From positions 14,045,383 to 14,109,382 of the forward strand of contig NC_084670.1 in NCBI RefSeq assembly GCF_028389875.1: DNA of 64,000 nucleotides. The letters run 5' to 3'. Position numbers and translations under genes: made by a program. Below the pieces are notes generated by a model. That model was not told where the DNA came from. It did not search any database and saw only the letters and a program-made list of their open reading frames with translations. Numbering within the stretch: the first letter of the stretch is position 1; each line of letters begins with the position of its first letter. The stretch is from Rhea pennata. Taxonomy: Eukaryota > Chordata > Aves > Rheiformes > Rheidae. This document shows, one piece after another, positions 42,201 to 55,000 of the stretch.

Positions 42201-45200
42201 CCTTTCTAGGATCCGTGGTTGACTGCCAAAAGTGACGAGGGAAACTGGTACAAAACACAGTGTTTGGATAGACGCTGAGAATCAGTGCAGAGTGACGCAC
42301 TTCAGTGCAGACCTGGCTCAGGAGCAGGGCAAAGTGGGGAAATGTCCCAGGACAGAACAAGGCAGGTGTAGCTTTGAAGGGGATATTAAATGTGGGAAGC
42401 TGGAGTTGAGGGCTTTAATGTACTTCTGCTGAGTTGGACTATTCTGATGTGAACTTCTGCACTCCCTGGCTCTAGCACATGGTCTGGGAAGCTGCTGAGA
42501 ATCCCGTCCTGAAATTCCTTTGCTTGTCTGGTGTTTGTCAGCTTGACCCGCGTGAGCTGCTGGCTGTAGGAAGGAGATGCTACCAAGTACCTGTGAAGGA
42601 GCCAGCCTGCACCAACTTGGGTATTCCACTAGATATCCCACCCCAGTCACCATGGGAGCTCTTTGATGCTTTCGCACTGCTCAACTTTTCCTGTCTAGAT
42701 TTTCTCCTCCTATTTTTCTAGGTGAATGCCAAACGTCTCAGTTATCCCCATTTGAATCTGACATTCAGCCTGTATTTCTGCGTGCCTCTCTTGTTTACCC
42801 AGCATTTCTTTTTTTTTCCTGGTCCAAACAGAACGCCCCTTCCACAGGGAGGAGGAGGAGGAAACACTGCTTCTGGCAACATATCACTAATTTGAGCCCT
42901 GTTTGAGGTGGGCCATTTTGTTCTTGGGCTTAACTTGGTTTCTTCAGTAAGATTTCTGAAATAGAGTGCTAAATAAAATAGATAATATTCCTTAACTAGC
43001 AACATAATCTATCCACAAATACGTTTGTTTTTCTACTGACACAATATTACAACTGTCTCCTCTATTCTCCCTGTAAAGGATGAAACAGGGAAGATAGTTG
43101 GAAAATGTACTTGCATATGGTTTTGGTCACTTAGGATCGCTATTCCACTATGATTCCAGGGGATGTTATGTTCCTTGTGAGGATGGAAATGCCAAGTGCA
43201 GCTCATATCATAAATGGAATAAATAAGCATTGACCAAAGTACAATGTGGACTTATTCAAGTGTTTGCTGGTGGTATGCTTCAGTGGGAGCACACAGTAGA
43301 GATTTAAAGCATTGAAAGCAGCTAACCCAGCACTAGGAATGTGGATATTAAAGTTTGACGGTGGCAGAGTAATTTCTTGAACAGATGATAAGCAAATAAT
43401 AAGTTACAAAGGCATAGCACATGGGCTTTTAGTTTGTGCATTCATAACTTGTTCTCTTGATTATTTTGTTTGCTTTGTAAGGTGAAGCATGGTGGGGCTG
43501 GCAGGGCAAGCAGGGTGCTCGGTGGGTGTGCCTGCCGAGCCCGCGAAGGTTGGGCTTTCCTCCCTCATGGAAGGATTTCTGCTTCATAAGGAGTCCTAAC
43601 GAGAAAGGCAGGAAAAGGGGAAACGTCTTAGTAGCAGAAAGGCAGCTTGCTCAGGATCCTCTTCCAGTAACAAAGTTCAGCTGCTTCGCTTGTGACTGGG
43701 CTGCTGTGCCAAGAGCCTGGTGTCTCCTGCTCAACAAGGAGCAGGAGATGAAGCTGTGTCATGACCAACTCTCATAAAAGGGTTTGATTAAAAATGAGTT
43801 GATTTGAACTCTTATGAAACAGTGTCAGAGAAAAGGATCAGCTTGTGAAATCCTCATCTCTAGCTCGAAAGTGCTTGAGGTTTTAGCATATCTGCTTATC
43901 CATGGAAACATTTTTCATTATCTCATCAATAGATCAAACGCTTCAAACAAACAAGTTTAACACCCTCTCTGAACCCTTTCCTCACCACTGTTTGCTTGCT
44001 TTGAAAACTTAGGGCAACAGCAGTACTTTAAGTGGTACTTAAGTTTGATGCATTATTGTATGTGTGATACTTGCTGTGTTAATGGTCTGCTTCTCAAACA
44101 ATTTTCAGCCATTTCTTCTGCGCTTGGGGTGAAAAAGAGAGCAGTAAATCAGCAAATGCTTGTTTTACAGTTCTGGGGATGTATTTGGGTTGTGTCGCTG
44201 ATAGAGAGCTGTGAGCATGTTAGAGCTCCGAGGAGTTGGTTTCTCTTCTGGTTGCTGCCATTGGGCAAGCTCCCCTGTTCCTCCCATGGAGGGAAAAATG
44301 AGTAAGGAAAATGCTGGAAGGTAGCTGGAAGCGTTGATGTGATGTCTTTGTATAATGCCACCTAGATGTATCGGGAAATGTGTCAGCAGATGGTCCATCT
44401 CGCTCCATAGCAGGAGTCCTCTTCCCCACTTCTTAAATAGAGAAAGTGACTGTGATTTCTTTTGTAAAGTGGTTGGAAATCTATTGATCAAAAAGTACTT
44501 TTAATAGTTTCTGAATATGTCATCAATCAGTCAAATTATTTTTGAGTTCTTAAGATGTAGGCTGAATTTGGAAGATGAGAATGATTAATACGTATGCCTA
44601 AATTCACGCAGTACCATATTGTATATCCTGTATATTCTTTATATAACACATAGTGTAACCCTGTTTATCTTGGCTAATGTAGTCTCTTATCTCTGAAAAT
44701 ACTGATGCAGGGACTAATCCCTGTTAGTAATCTTAGATAAGAAATCTATTTTATGAGGCTGTGCATCAGCCCCGGTCTCCCCCAGCCAAGTGGAATTTCC
44801 TGCTGCTCTGCGTGCTGTGCAAGACAACGCTCACAGCGAAAGAGGCATCCTAGATGCCTGCTGACTGATGTAACAGCCGCGATTTCTAATACCTTGCTAA
44901 AGTGGGCATGAAGTGTCACAGCTCTGCTATGCTGAGTTGAAGATCAAATGTGTCTGAAGGGTGGGGAGAGAGAGACGACTTTACAATGAAATCTGCACTC
45001 TTTTTTATGTTTGTTTTGTTTCTTGGTAAGAAAATTACTTTTTAAAAATATTTTGAACCTTATTTTGAGTGAATGAAAAGGGTATACTACGGTAGCTGCG
45101 GTTGATTTTTTTTTTTTTTTTTTTTTAAGTGTTTAAGCTGTTCTTAGGTACCAATATTAAGCTTATGCAAAAGTTTTGACAAAAATGTCATTTTTGCTTT

Positions 45201-46054
45201 GGCAGTCCTCATTCCTGTAGAAACAAAGCTGAGCTGTAACTGATACATAGTGTAACTGTATATTGCCTTGGTAGATGCGTCTTTAGTATCTTACTCTTTG
45301 TGCATGTCTGCTCTGAGGAAGAAAACCAGTTGCTTGCTAAAGAGGATAAAGAGTGATTTCAGATTTATTTTTGCCCGGCTGATGCTCTCAGCCGTGGCGG
45401 CAGCGCAGAACTGACTCACAAAATCCTGCAGACTTGCAGGCTGCGGCGGGAATGCCATTCAGATGAAGGTCTAAAAAGAGAAACTGGATTGAGTTTCCAA
45501 ATATCACATTTCTGCTCTGTTGCCAATTTTATCTTTTCAAAGGTGCGAAACTAGTCACTAGGTGATTGTCCGTGTGCCACAAGGTCAGATGAAGCATACT
45601 GATGTCGTCTTAAAAAAAGATGAAAACATACTGCTGCTTGCTCACTGTGAGAACAAAAAATTGAGCTACGGTTGTGAACTGGCTTATGTAGCTTGAGTTA
45701 TGTAGCTTGAAAGCTAAAAATTTGTATATGAATTTATATACAATATATTAAAAAAAAAAAGCCCTTTGTGTAAACTCTTTGAATTGAAACTTAGGTAAAA
45801 ACTAATTGCTAATCCTCAGTTTTAATTAATATTTGTAAAGTAAAAATTAATTTTCTACTTAAAACCAACCGGGATTTCTCCAGATTGTGTTACTGTTGGA
45901 GCAGCGGTTAGCTGCAATATTTGTGTGTCCTGAGAGAACGGCGCTGAAGTCTGTTCAGTGCGTGGCTGCAGCCCTCCTTGCTGAGGGTGTTAGGACGCAG
46001 TGGCGGTTTGCTGGGTGGTGAGATAAGCGATTAGCCTTTTCTGTAGGATTAAAA

Positions 46055-46085
<31 letters not shown>

Positions 46086-49000
46086 ACCACACCACCAGGT
46101 TACTGTATCTTCATTTAAAAAATTTTTAAAAAAGAAAAAGGCAAACTATGGTTTTATGGCACTTAAGTGCTGTCTATGGAATATATTAAGAGTAGTATTT
46201 TACTTGATCTGGACGCATCAAAATAGGTTTAGCGAGCGTTTAATTTCCCTCCATCACAGAGCGATGCTGGAAGGAGGAACGAAAACGCGTGCGGGGCGCT
46301 GGGGGTGGCTGGGGACCCGCGGGAGCTGCCGAAGGCGAGGGGTCTCCGCGGCGCCGGGCCCCTTCCTGCTCCGCCGTGGTGCCTCCGGGCGGACGACTGT
46401 GTCCTGCAGGTCCAGGGGTGGCCGCTTTCCTCCGCTCCTCTCAAGAAATAGTAGCGAGATCGCCACGTGTTTTTGGAAATGATAACTAGAAGTATTTTTG
46501 TTCCTCTTCAGAATGATTTCAAAAGTACTGCTTCAAAACAGTTCAAGTTGGAGACTGTCTCCTCTTCTCCCTCTGTTTTCCTGGGTTAATAAACTGCTTA
46601 ATACAAGCTTTACCTGTGCTGTGCAGACTTTGGAATTAACTCACTTCTCTTGTTATCGGCTTACGTATACTCATTTTTTAAATTCTCCCATTCAATGTGG
46701 TGGTTCGCACTTTTTCTTTTTCATCTTTTCCATTTTTCTTTTTTGTGCTCTGAAAAGCGTCTTTCCCGCTGTACAACAGGGAAGGCGCCGGCTTCTGCTG
46801 TGACCCTGCTGCTGAGTTCGCTCCAGTGACTCATCCTCCACGATTTAAAGAAATCTAATTTAGGGCTCAAGCGGGCTGATACAGGATCAGAGGGGAAACT
46901 TTACGAGCGACCCTGTGTCGGGTGGGGTTTAGCACTTTCTTTAACGGTCAAGTAGCCTTTTTTGATAAACCGTGACCTATTTCAATATGCGAATCTTCAT
47001 TCACTCTGAAAACGAACATGAATTTGCCTTTCCTTGAAAGGTCGAAATCCGATTAAGCAAAGATCATGCGACTGAAACAGCAAATATCCTCATGCTGCTA
47101 GGGCTGGTGCCTCTTGTTAACGCTCCCCTGTTCCTTTTTAAAAAAGAAAAAAAAGAAAAAAAACCCTTTCTATTTGGTAATGTGAAATAAAAACGAACGG
47201 CTGCTGCTTATATCGAAAAGATTTTAATTAAAAATATCAAAATGACTTGATTAAGGATACGTTTACTCCAAATACGTCGCCAGGCGCGTCAGCGTTGCTC
47301 AGCACGCGGAGTCACCGCGGGGGTTTCAGTGCCGTCACGGGATTCGCTCGGTGGTTGCTGATGGACGTACGCAGCCATCGTATGTGTTTTCGTTAGCGAG
47401 AGGCGTCGGTTTTGTCCGCGTTTTCCCGATTCTCAGGCCTCGTTCTGAAGACGTGGCGTTAGCGCGACGCGAAGCAGCGCCGCGACGGCGGCGGCCTGCT
47501 GCAGCCTCCCTCTGCTCGCCGCCGCCGCGTCTCCCCTCCCTCCCTCCAGCACTCGGAAACCAACGCTGAAGGATGCCTAGCACCGGTATGGCAACACCCA
47601 GGAAAGCCTTGGCCGGGGAAGGTCCCCCGGCGGTGGGTTGGCTGCCGGTGGCCGCTCCGAAAGGGGCGGTCGGAGGCGTCCGCGCCCGGCCTCCCCTGCC
47701 GGGCCCCGGGGGCCTGTCCGCGCTGACGCCTCTCCGCCTTCCTCCCCGTGCTCCCCGCCAGCTCCTACCCGCCGGGTCTGAGCCGCCGGCGTTCCCCGCC
47801 GCGCGAGGGGCTGCAGCGTGCCGCCGCGCCGGCGGGAGAAGGGCGGCGGCGCTCTCGGGGACGCCGGAGCCGCGCTCTGCTCTCGCCCGCCGGCAGCCCG
47901 CGGAGCTCACCGAGCCTCGGCCGGCGCCGGGCTCGGACGTAACGGGTTTGTTTCTCTCCTGTACAGATCATGTTTTGCACTTTGAACACGCACAAAGTCG
48001 ATATGGACAAGCTCTTAGGAGCACAAATTGGCCTCGAAGACTTCATATTTGCCCATGTAAAAGGACAACGGAAAGAAGTGGAAGCTCTTAAAAGTGAGGA
48101 TGTGCTTGGGCTTACTATTACAGACAACGGAATTGGCTGTGCGTTTATAAAGGTATACTTAATTTTCAGTGAAATACCTTGTTCTGCAGAAGCTTCTATT
48201 ACTGTAGCAGATTAATTATTTTTTGATGATCCTTTTATAAAATCTTTTATTATCCTGTGTGTGACAAGTTAAAATGCTTTTTTTTAGGTACAGCTATTTC
48301 TGTATTGCTAGTCGTTGTTCGCTTATTCAGTGCTTCTGTAACGTGCATCAGCTCTACAGTGTGACCACGATGTTTTCCGATCCACCACGAGGAAGGAAGG
48401 GGTTTGATATTGCTCACATTCGTCTGCCCCCTCCTCCCTTTTGTAGTGATTTTCTGATGTCGTTGATTAGTCGGCGCGCTCGGAGTCGGGTCCCAGGGCA
48501 GAAGCCTCCCTGCCCTATGGGGGTAGGCACAAGTACGGTGCATTTTCATCTTTCCAGCGTTGTCCTACGTGACAGTCGATGTGACATCTTAAACACATAG
48601 GATGAAATAAGAGGTTCTAAGGAGGTGGGTTAGCACAGTTCACCACAAGTAACGAGCACTCACCTGTACTGTACGTTAAACATAATTCCTTCCTTTACCA
48701 TCACCTGTGTGACGTCCAGATACTCTGCTCTGAGACAAATAGAGGCTGGGGAAATGAGGCTAGGATAGATATTAAGAACCTTAACCAGATTTTCTAGCTT
48801 TGCAAGATGCCTTGCTCTGATCTTCTCCACTTACCAGCTCCTAGTGAGGCGCTGGTAACAACCTTTGGTCCCTGCTGTCCCCGTTGCCCTCGTAAGCAGA
48901 GCTCTGCGTCTGCAGGGGTCATGTGCTGCGCTCGTTGCGTAGCTAGCTTGGCTGTGAAACGGGACGTGGTCTAGAAATGGGTTTACTGGACTTTGCTGCG

Positions 49001-52000
49001 GGAAGAGGCCAAGCGTGGGCGCAGCGGAGGTTTCGGCAAGCAGTTAGGCAAAATCGTGGCCCGAGCTGCGTGTTTACGGGCGAGCGCTCGGAGGCCCTAG
49101 GGGTAGCTCACGCTGCCGCTCGCGTGGCGTTTTACGAGGAGGCGCCGCCGGCCGCGCGGCGGCCGAAGTCCCCGTGCGCGGCGCCGCGCGGAGCCTCCTT
49201 GCGTGCCTGGTAGCCTGGGCAGGAGGAGCACCCTCGCCGCGGCAGCAAAGCAGGCTGCCGCTTCCAGTAAACTGCATAAACCTTTTCTTTCGCTTTGCTG
49301 TCTAAGCAGCAGGACGATGAGCATGTTGCAGAGTCTTGGTGGCAATGCAGTTCTGCATCAGTTTAAAGGAGTTTCTAGGAGCCTACTCTGTTGCTGCGTG
49401 TATTTAGCTAATGGATGTTTTTAAACAACAGAAAATACGGATGTATAAAAGTAAAAGCTGAATCTTTTTTATATTTAGTTTTCTAGCTAAATCGCAAAGC
49501 AGAGACAGTTTCTAATTATAAAGAAAGGTTTGGTAGAATCATTTTTGTTTATGTATTTCCTTTCCTTAAAACTTTGTTGCTATGTTCCAGTATTAACTAA
49601 TGAGCAATATTCAACCCAACTATCTGTGGGTTGTTGAAAGCTGTTATGGGCTGTAGTAATTTTATTGAGCTTTGGATAACATGACTGTACCTAGGCTTCG
49701 TACATAACCCAGGCAAATTTTACACCTGACATTGAATACTGTGGTTTCTTTTGCTACAGGTTCTGATGTTATTTTTGCATTTAGTAAAAGCAGGACTTGG
49801 TGTCATGCTACTATCACAAATCAGTTTTTTGGGTACATAGCCTGATGAAAAGCTGCATAATAGATTTAAAGTAGTCATGAAAAGAGTAACATCTGAACGT
49901 GAAGCATTCTGTAAATGTTTGAGACTGCTGTTGCAGCATGGTACATGAGCAGGTACTGTAAAACGGAATAGCATAATTAACAGGAATTACAGATTGCACT
50001 GGAAATACAGTTGCTGGCTTCTAAAAGGAGTGTAAAGCATTTGAAATAGAGGTGTATCAATTGCATCTTAATTACTGTAACAGCATAGCTTGGTTGTTAG
50101 TTTCCTTGCAGTGAGGATGATAACCACATCATATAAAACTTCATTTGAATACTATGCAAATAGCTAGTCCATATTACTTACAGTGTTGTTATTAGGATCC
50201 AAGAAAGAAAGAAGAGCTAAACGGGAATGAATCTACCGCTAGTGCTAACCATTAATGGTAGTGCGGTAGGCGCAGTTTTGAACCCTGGCGTCTGGTTTCT
50301 TGTGCGTGTCCCAAAGCTCTTCTTCTTTCACCATGAAGATTCTCCTTTCTGGTTTTAATCGAGGTTAAACAAAAGTGCTTGAAAGAGTTAAGCTCAGCCT
50401 GAAGTTAAAAATTGCCTCAGTATCTGGCAGGACAGGGAGCACTATCACACTTCCCACCGACTCTCTCGGATGCAGGCACACGTGTAGGCTCAGCCACGCA
50501 CACGGGAACACGGAGCAGGTTTTGGAGATGGCTGTGCTGCTAGCCTGGGTGGTACGGGAGTAGGTGGCAGTATGTTTATCTCCCTTGTCTCGCTGTAAAC
50601 TGACTCAAAGTTCATGTGAAGCAACCTCAGTCTTTATGTAAAACTACATAATTCAGGAAGGTTTTAGAAAGAAATTTGTATCTCTGCAATATACGATAAG
50701 ATGTTCTAGTATGTCATAACTTTTCTATGACACAAGCACAAGATAAACAAACATGACTGCATCTAGCATCAAAAAGAAATTTTAAGTGTCCTTTTACTGA
50801 CTTGATAAATCACAGAGATCTTTTAATGATTAGGATTTTTTTCACTTTCTAAATTTTACTTTACTGAAGCCAAAAATACTGACATTATTCTATATTACGA
50901 CCTTTAAACAATTTGTATTCTATGAGATTACTTTAAAAGCACTTCTTATGACTTATTATTATTTCAGAGGAAATAGTTTAATATGCACCTATGTGGCTCA
51001 ATGAGGAAAAAGATAGAAATTTTTGCCACTGAACAAGTCCTAACTGAGAATAACCCTTTATAGTACATAACTTTTTAGTACATCACACTTATTTTTCTGT
51101 CCCTGGTCCATATTTGAGAAGAAAAAGGCTCTGCTCCTACTCTTGCCAAGCTAGTAAATCTAAAAATCAAGACTCAAATAAGCATTCTCATTACTGACAC
51201 ATTTTGGGTTGAATTTGTAAGCGCAAAAATACTGGGTTATTCAAAAGCCTTAATTTCCAAATTTATATTCTTTCTTTTAACTGATGGTTTTATATTCAAT
51301 GTATATTCAAATTGTTTAAAAATAATGCTTTATAAAACATGTCTTATGAAAATGCTATACACAAAATTGCTGCTGCAGTGAGCGCAATGTTATTGACATC
51401 TTTAATTGATCACATTCTTGAAACTTTGTTGTATTACCTGCTTATCTTTTAAAGAAACATTTCTAATTTTGCCTTTTTTTCCCCCCAAACAATAGCGAAT
51501 TAAAGAAGGCAGCCTAATGGACCAAATCAAAACGGTCTGCGTGGGTGATCACATAGAGTCTATAAATGGAAAAAATGTGTCAGATTATCGGCATTACGAA
51601 GTTGCCAAAATGCTAAAAGACCTGGAGAAAGGTCAGATGTTTAAGCTGGAGTTGATAGAACCCATGAAAGCATTTGGTAAGTGACTTGGATACTCTCTGC
51701 CTTATTCACCGGATGTTGAATTACTGACGTTGCATTGCACTGTAAGCTTGTTTTCAGATTGCAGGCAGGTGCCCACCCAGGCTAATGTAATTGCTAGAAA
51801 GTTATATTTTTGTTTTTCTTTGAAGCTGGAAATTTATGAATGGATTTTTTTTCCCTTTGCTTTCTGTCTGCTGGCCGCAGTGCCTGGTGTCGGGAAGCTG
51901 TTCCTCTGATTTGGGTAGCTGGTCGCTGTGTGGTGGGCCACCACAGCCACTCGGTCTTGACTCCTTTGCCATCCCATGATTATGCAAGACAAGTATAAGA

Positions 52001-55000
52001 ACTGTTTTACAGACGCAGGTTTATAGCAGGGATTGCTTGACTGATGTCCTGTCCCTCGAACCTCCTCCTCTCTTTTCCACTGCATCTCTGACAAGCAATC
52101 CCTGATCCTCCACATGCCACTTCTGAGCCCTCTGCTGAGGACTGAGCTCCCTAAGGCAAAGGGATGCTGCAGGAAGCAGAATCTGTGATTCCCCAGAGCA
52201 CCCCCTTTGCTGCGTGCCTGCCTGCCCTTCCAGCTTCTTTGTGAATCTCTAATCGTGCATCAAGTACACTCAGGATCAGAGAAAAGCAGTATGGCAAAGC
52301 TCTAGCTCTACTGCCTGTACGGTAGGAGGAAGTGGTACTTTATATAGGATAAATGTATACCAGTTGCTAATCCTTTTGTACATTAATTTAATTGGGTCTG
52401 GTAAAATTAAAAAATAATACTAGACAAGCTTAGAAAGTCAAAATAGAGATTACATTTTAATTTTTATTCTCTTGATTTTGAATCTTTTTCTATGACCCAT
52501 TCATATTCATGTTTTTCTGTAGTAAGAATAGTTCAATAAACCATTAAATTATAAGCATATGTGTACAAACCTGCATTGACACAAAGTTCAAAATCACCGT
52601 CTACACCATAGCAGCAAAAGTTTGAAAAGTTAATTTTTCAAGTTCTTGTTATCTGTTACCAGTCTGACTGCTGTCATACACCAGTCTTGACACTTGGTGT
52701 CAGAATAACAGCAGAAATTGAAAATGAGAGGAATTGAAGATTTTTTTTTTCTTTTGGTGCTACTACAAAGGCTGAGGCTCAGCTACTCAATGCAATATCC
52801 AAGCACAGAATTAAAGGCTTGTGTGAGTAAGATTGGTCCTTAACAGTCATAAGCTAGGCTTCCGTGGATTAGTGGAGAATTAATAGAAATAAAGCAAAGG
52901 CAGCATAGAACAAACTCTAAATTTAAAGTATGTGAATGTGAAAAAATACCTTCTGCGATGACCAGAGAACATTGATCCAAAGTATTGCAAATCTACAACA
53001 AAACGTATGTCAAATCATGAGTTTTAATATACTAATTGTGATAAAATGAAAAAAGATGCATGTTGCATGAGGAATGGCATTTTAGAACAAGTCTGAAGGG
53101 AATGGTGAAAACTTTAAGGATAAATGTAACTGTCCTTGAAACTATAAAAAGGATTAGAGAGAAGTGTTGGTTCTATGTCTACAGACTATGCAGTATCTCT
53201 TTGTTAAAATAAGAATAGTTAAAATTCAGTTTTTAAGCCTTGCTCAGAAGAATAATCTGGATTTTGACTACTCATGTCAGAATGATGAGTTGGACAAAGC
53301 TGGGCATAATGAATAGAGAATCTTAAACCCTTACTTTCAAAGATAGTTTCAAAGATATATTACTGATACTTCCCATATCAGTAATAAATTAAAGCCATGT
53401 CATCTAATAGCAAGTTAAGGAATAAGAACTTGCCAGTCTTGAATGTAAAATCCTCTCCTGGAACAGCAAAGCTGAAACAAGCCAAATCTTAAACGATTTC
53501 AGGCTCCTTTTACTAACTGGAGTGTAGCTCAAGCTTACCCAAGGTTAAACCAGAAAAGCCAAATTCAGCTAAAGAAAACACTGGGTAGAGCCAGATATTC
53601 TCATTAGATATTTGCCAGGTGTGAAGTCCTGTCCGTGGTGAAACTTACAGAAGAAAGTCCAGCAAATCTACTTATGAACATAGAAGCTACATGTCTGAAA
53701 ATAATCAAGTTCTTTAGCATGAAAGAAATGGGCATGTTCAGCTCAGTCTGGCACGCGACCTGTTCAGCAGTAGTCTTGGCATCACAGCCTGCATGAAGGG
53801 TGGAAATGTTGCAATGCTCAGCCCACTACAAAGTCTGTCCGCAAAGACCAAGGTAAATCAGCATGTAGTGGATGACTTCAGCCATTACCTAATATTAAGT
53901 AATAAATAATTATACCTTTTCTGTAGAATAGATACAATTATGCGAAGTACACATGTGAAGTTGAGTGCGATATACTTGCATAGACACATTGGTCCGTTGA
54001 AGCCCTATGTTTAGTGCAGTCAAGTGGTTTTCAAAATTTGAAGAAATTATCAGCAGAGCTGTACTTGAAATATAGCGAATAATAATTTTTAGATACTTCT
54101 AGATCATAATTAGAATAAAAAGTGAAGATAATGTAGTAATTGGCCAAATGAGATGCATTGTATTTTGACTAATACTTAGTTTTATTTGGCATTCTTGTTT
54201 TTGTTTTGTTTTGTCTTCAGAAATGTTGGAACCAAGGTCACAAGGTAGATCTCTGCCAGAGGCTAAAATCTCCAGAGGCAGAGAAACTCTTCGACTGAGA
54301 ACAAAAGGCCCTGCCACTGTGGAGGAAATGGTATGATTATCTTTGGGCCCTGGAATAGTTAAATCTTCCATCGCCTGTTTTACTCCTCCCCAAGATTTGT
54401 AAGATAAAAATAGGAAGGAAAAATCTGTATGTTACAAAGCCTGCTTTGAGGTGTTTGAGGAGTGCTTTTTGCAGGGCAAAATGTTTATTTAAAGTTCAAG
54501 ACCTTGGTTTATACCTAGACAAATGAAGGCTTGAAGAACTAGGATGTGATTCTGGGTGAGGACCAAAGACTAGCGGTTTCTTTAGGGGAAACATCTGGTG
54601 ACTTAAGTATGCTTTTGTATTAAGTGCTATGTAATTGAATCAAAGAATTGTTTAGGTTGGAAGGGACCTTTACCTAGTTCAACCTCCCACCTAAAATAGG
54701 TCTAACTTAAAGCTAGGTTAATTTGCCCAGGGCTTGTCCTGTTGAACCCCTGAGATCAACCAAGGTGAAGAGGAGTTTTGGCAGGCAGCCTCTGTGTGTG
54801 TGAACAAGGTGTTTGTTTACAGTGAAGTGTTTTCCCTTTGGTGGATATGTGTGTCACCAGATTGTGGCTCAGCAGGAGAATGACTGGCCATCTTGTTGTC
54901 CATCCAGCTAGCTGGTGCAATACTAGCACAATAAGGGTAAATGTGGAGGAATCTAGAATCAGAGAGCCTATGTTTAAATATTAGGGATTACATTGATGTG

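Larger units (their letters stand above)
39233..47966 (+). other. GIPC2: GIPC2 intron 1
   Basis: An 8.7-kb phase-0 intron with no other gene recognised. It contains an A12G10 tract at 40639-40660, (GT)7 at 41159-41172, T21 at 45106-45126 and an A-rich run at 46051-46085. CpG-rich islets lie at about 40480-40600, 46250-46480 and 47270-47960. A group of GATA sites lies at 44665-44741. Confidence 0.85.

Noticed and set aside
47335..48127. Long frames on both strands over the island before GIPC2 exon 2
   Set aside because: GC-driven. The true exon 2 frame begins at 47967 and is closed upstream by a stop at 47940-47942.
48274..48600. 108-codon plus-strand frame after GIPC2 exon 2
   Set aside because: It lies in intron 2, begins in a poly-T region, lacks splice logic and shows no recognisable domain.
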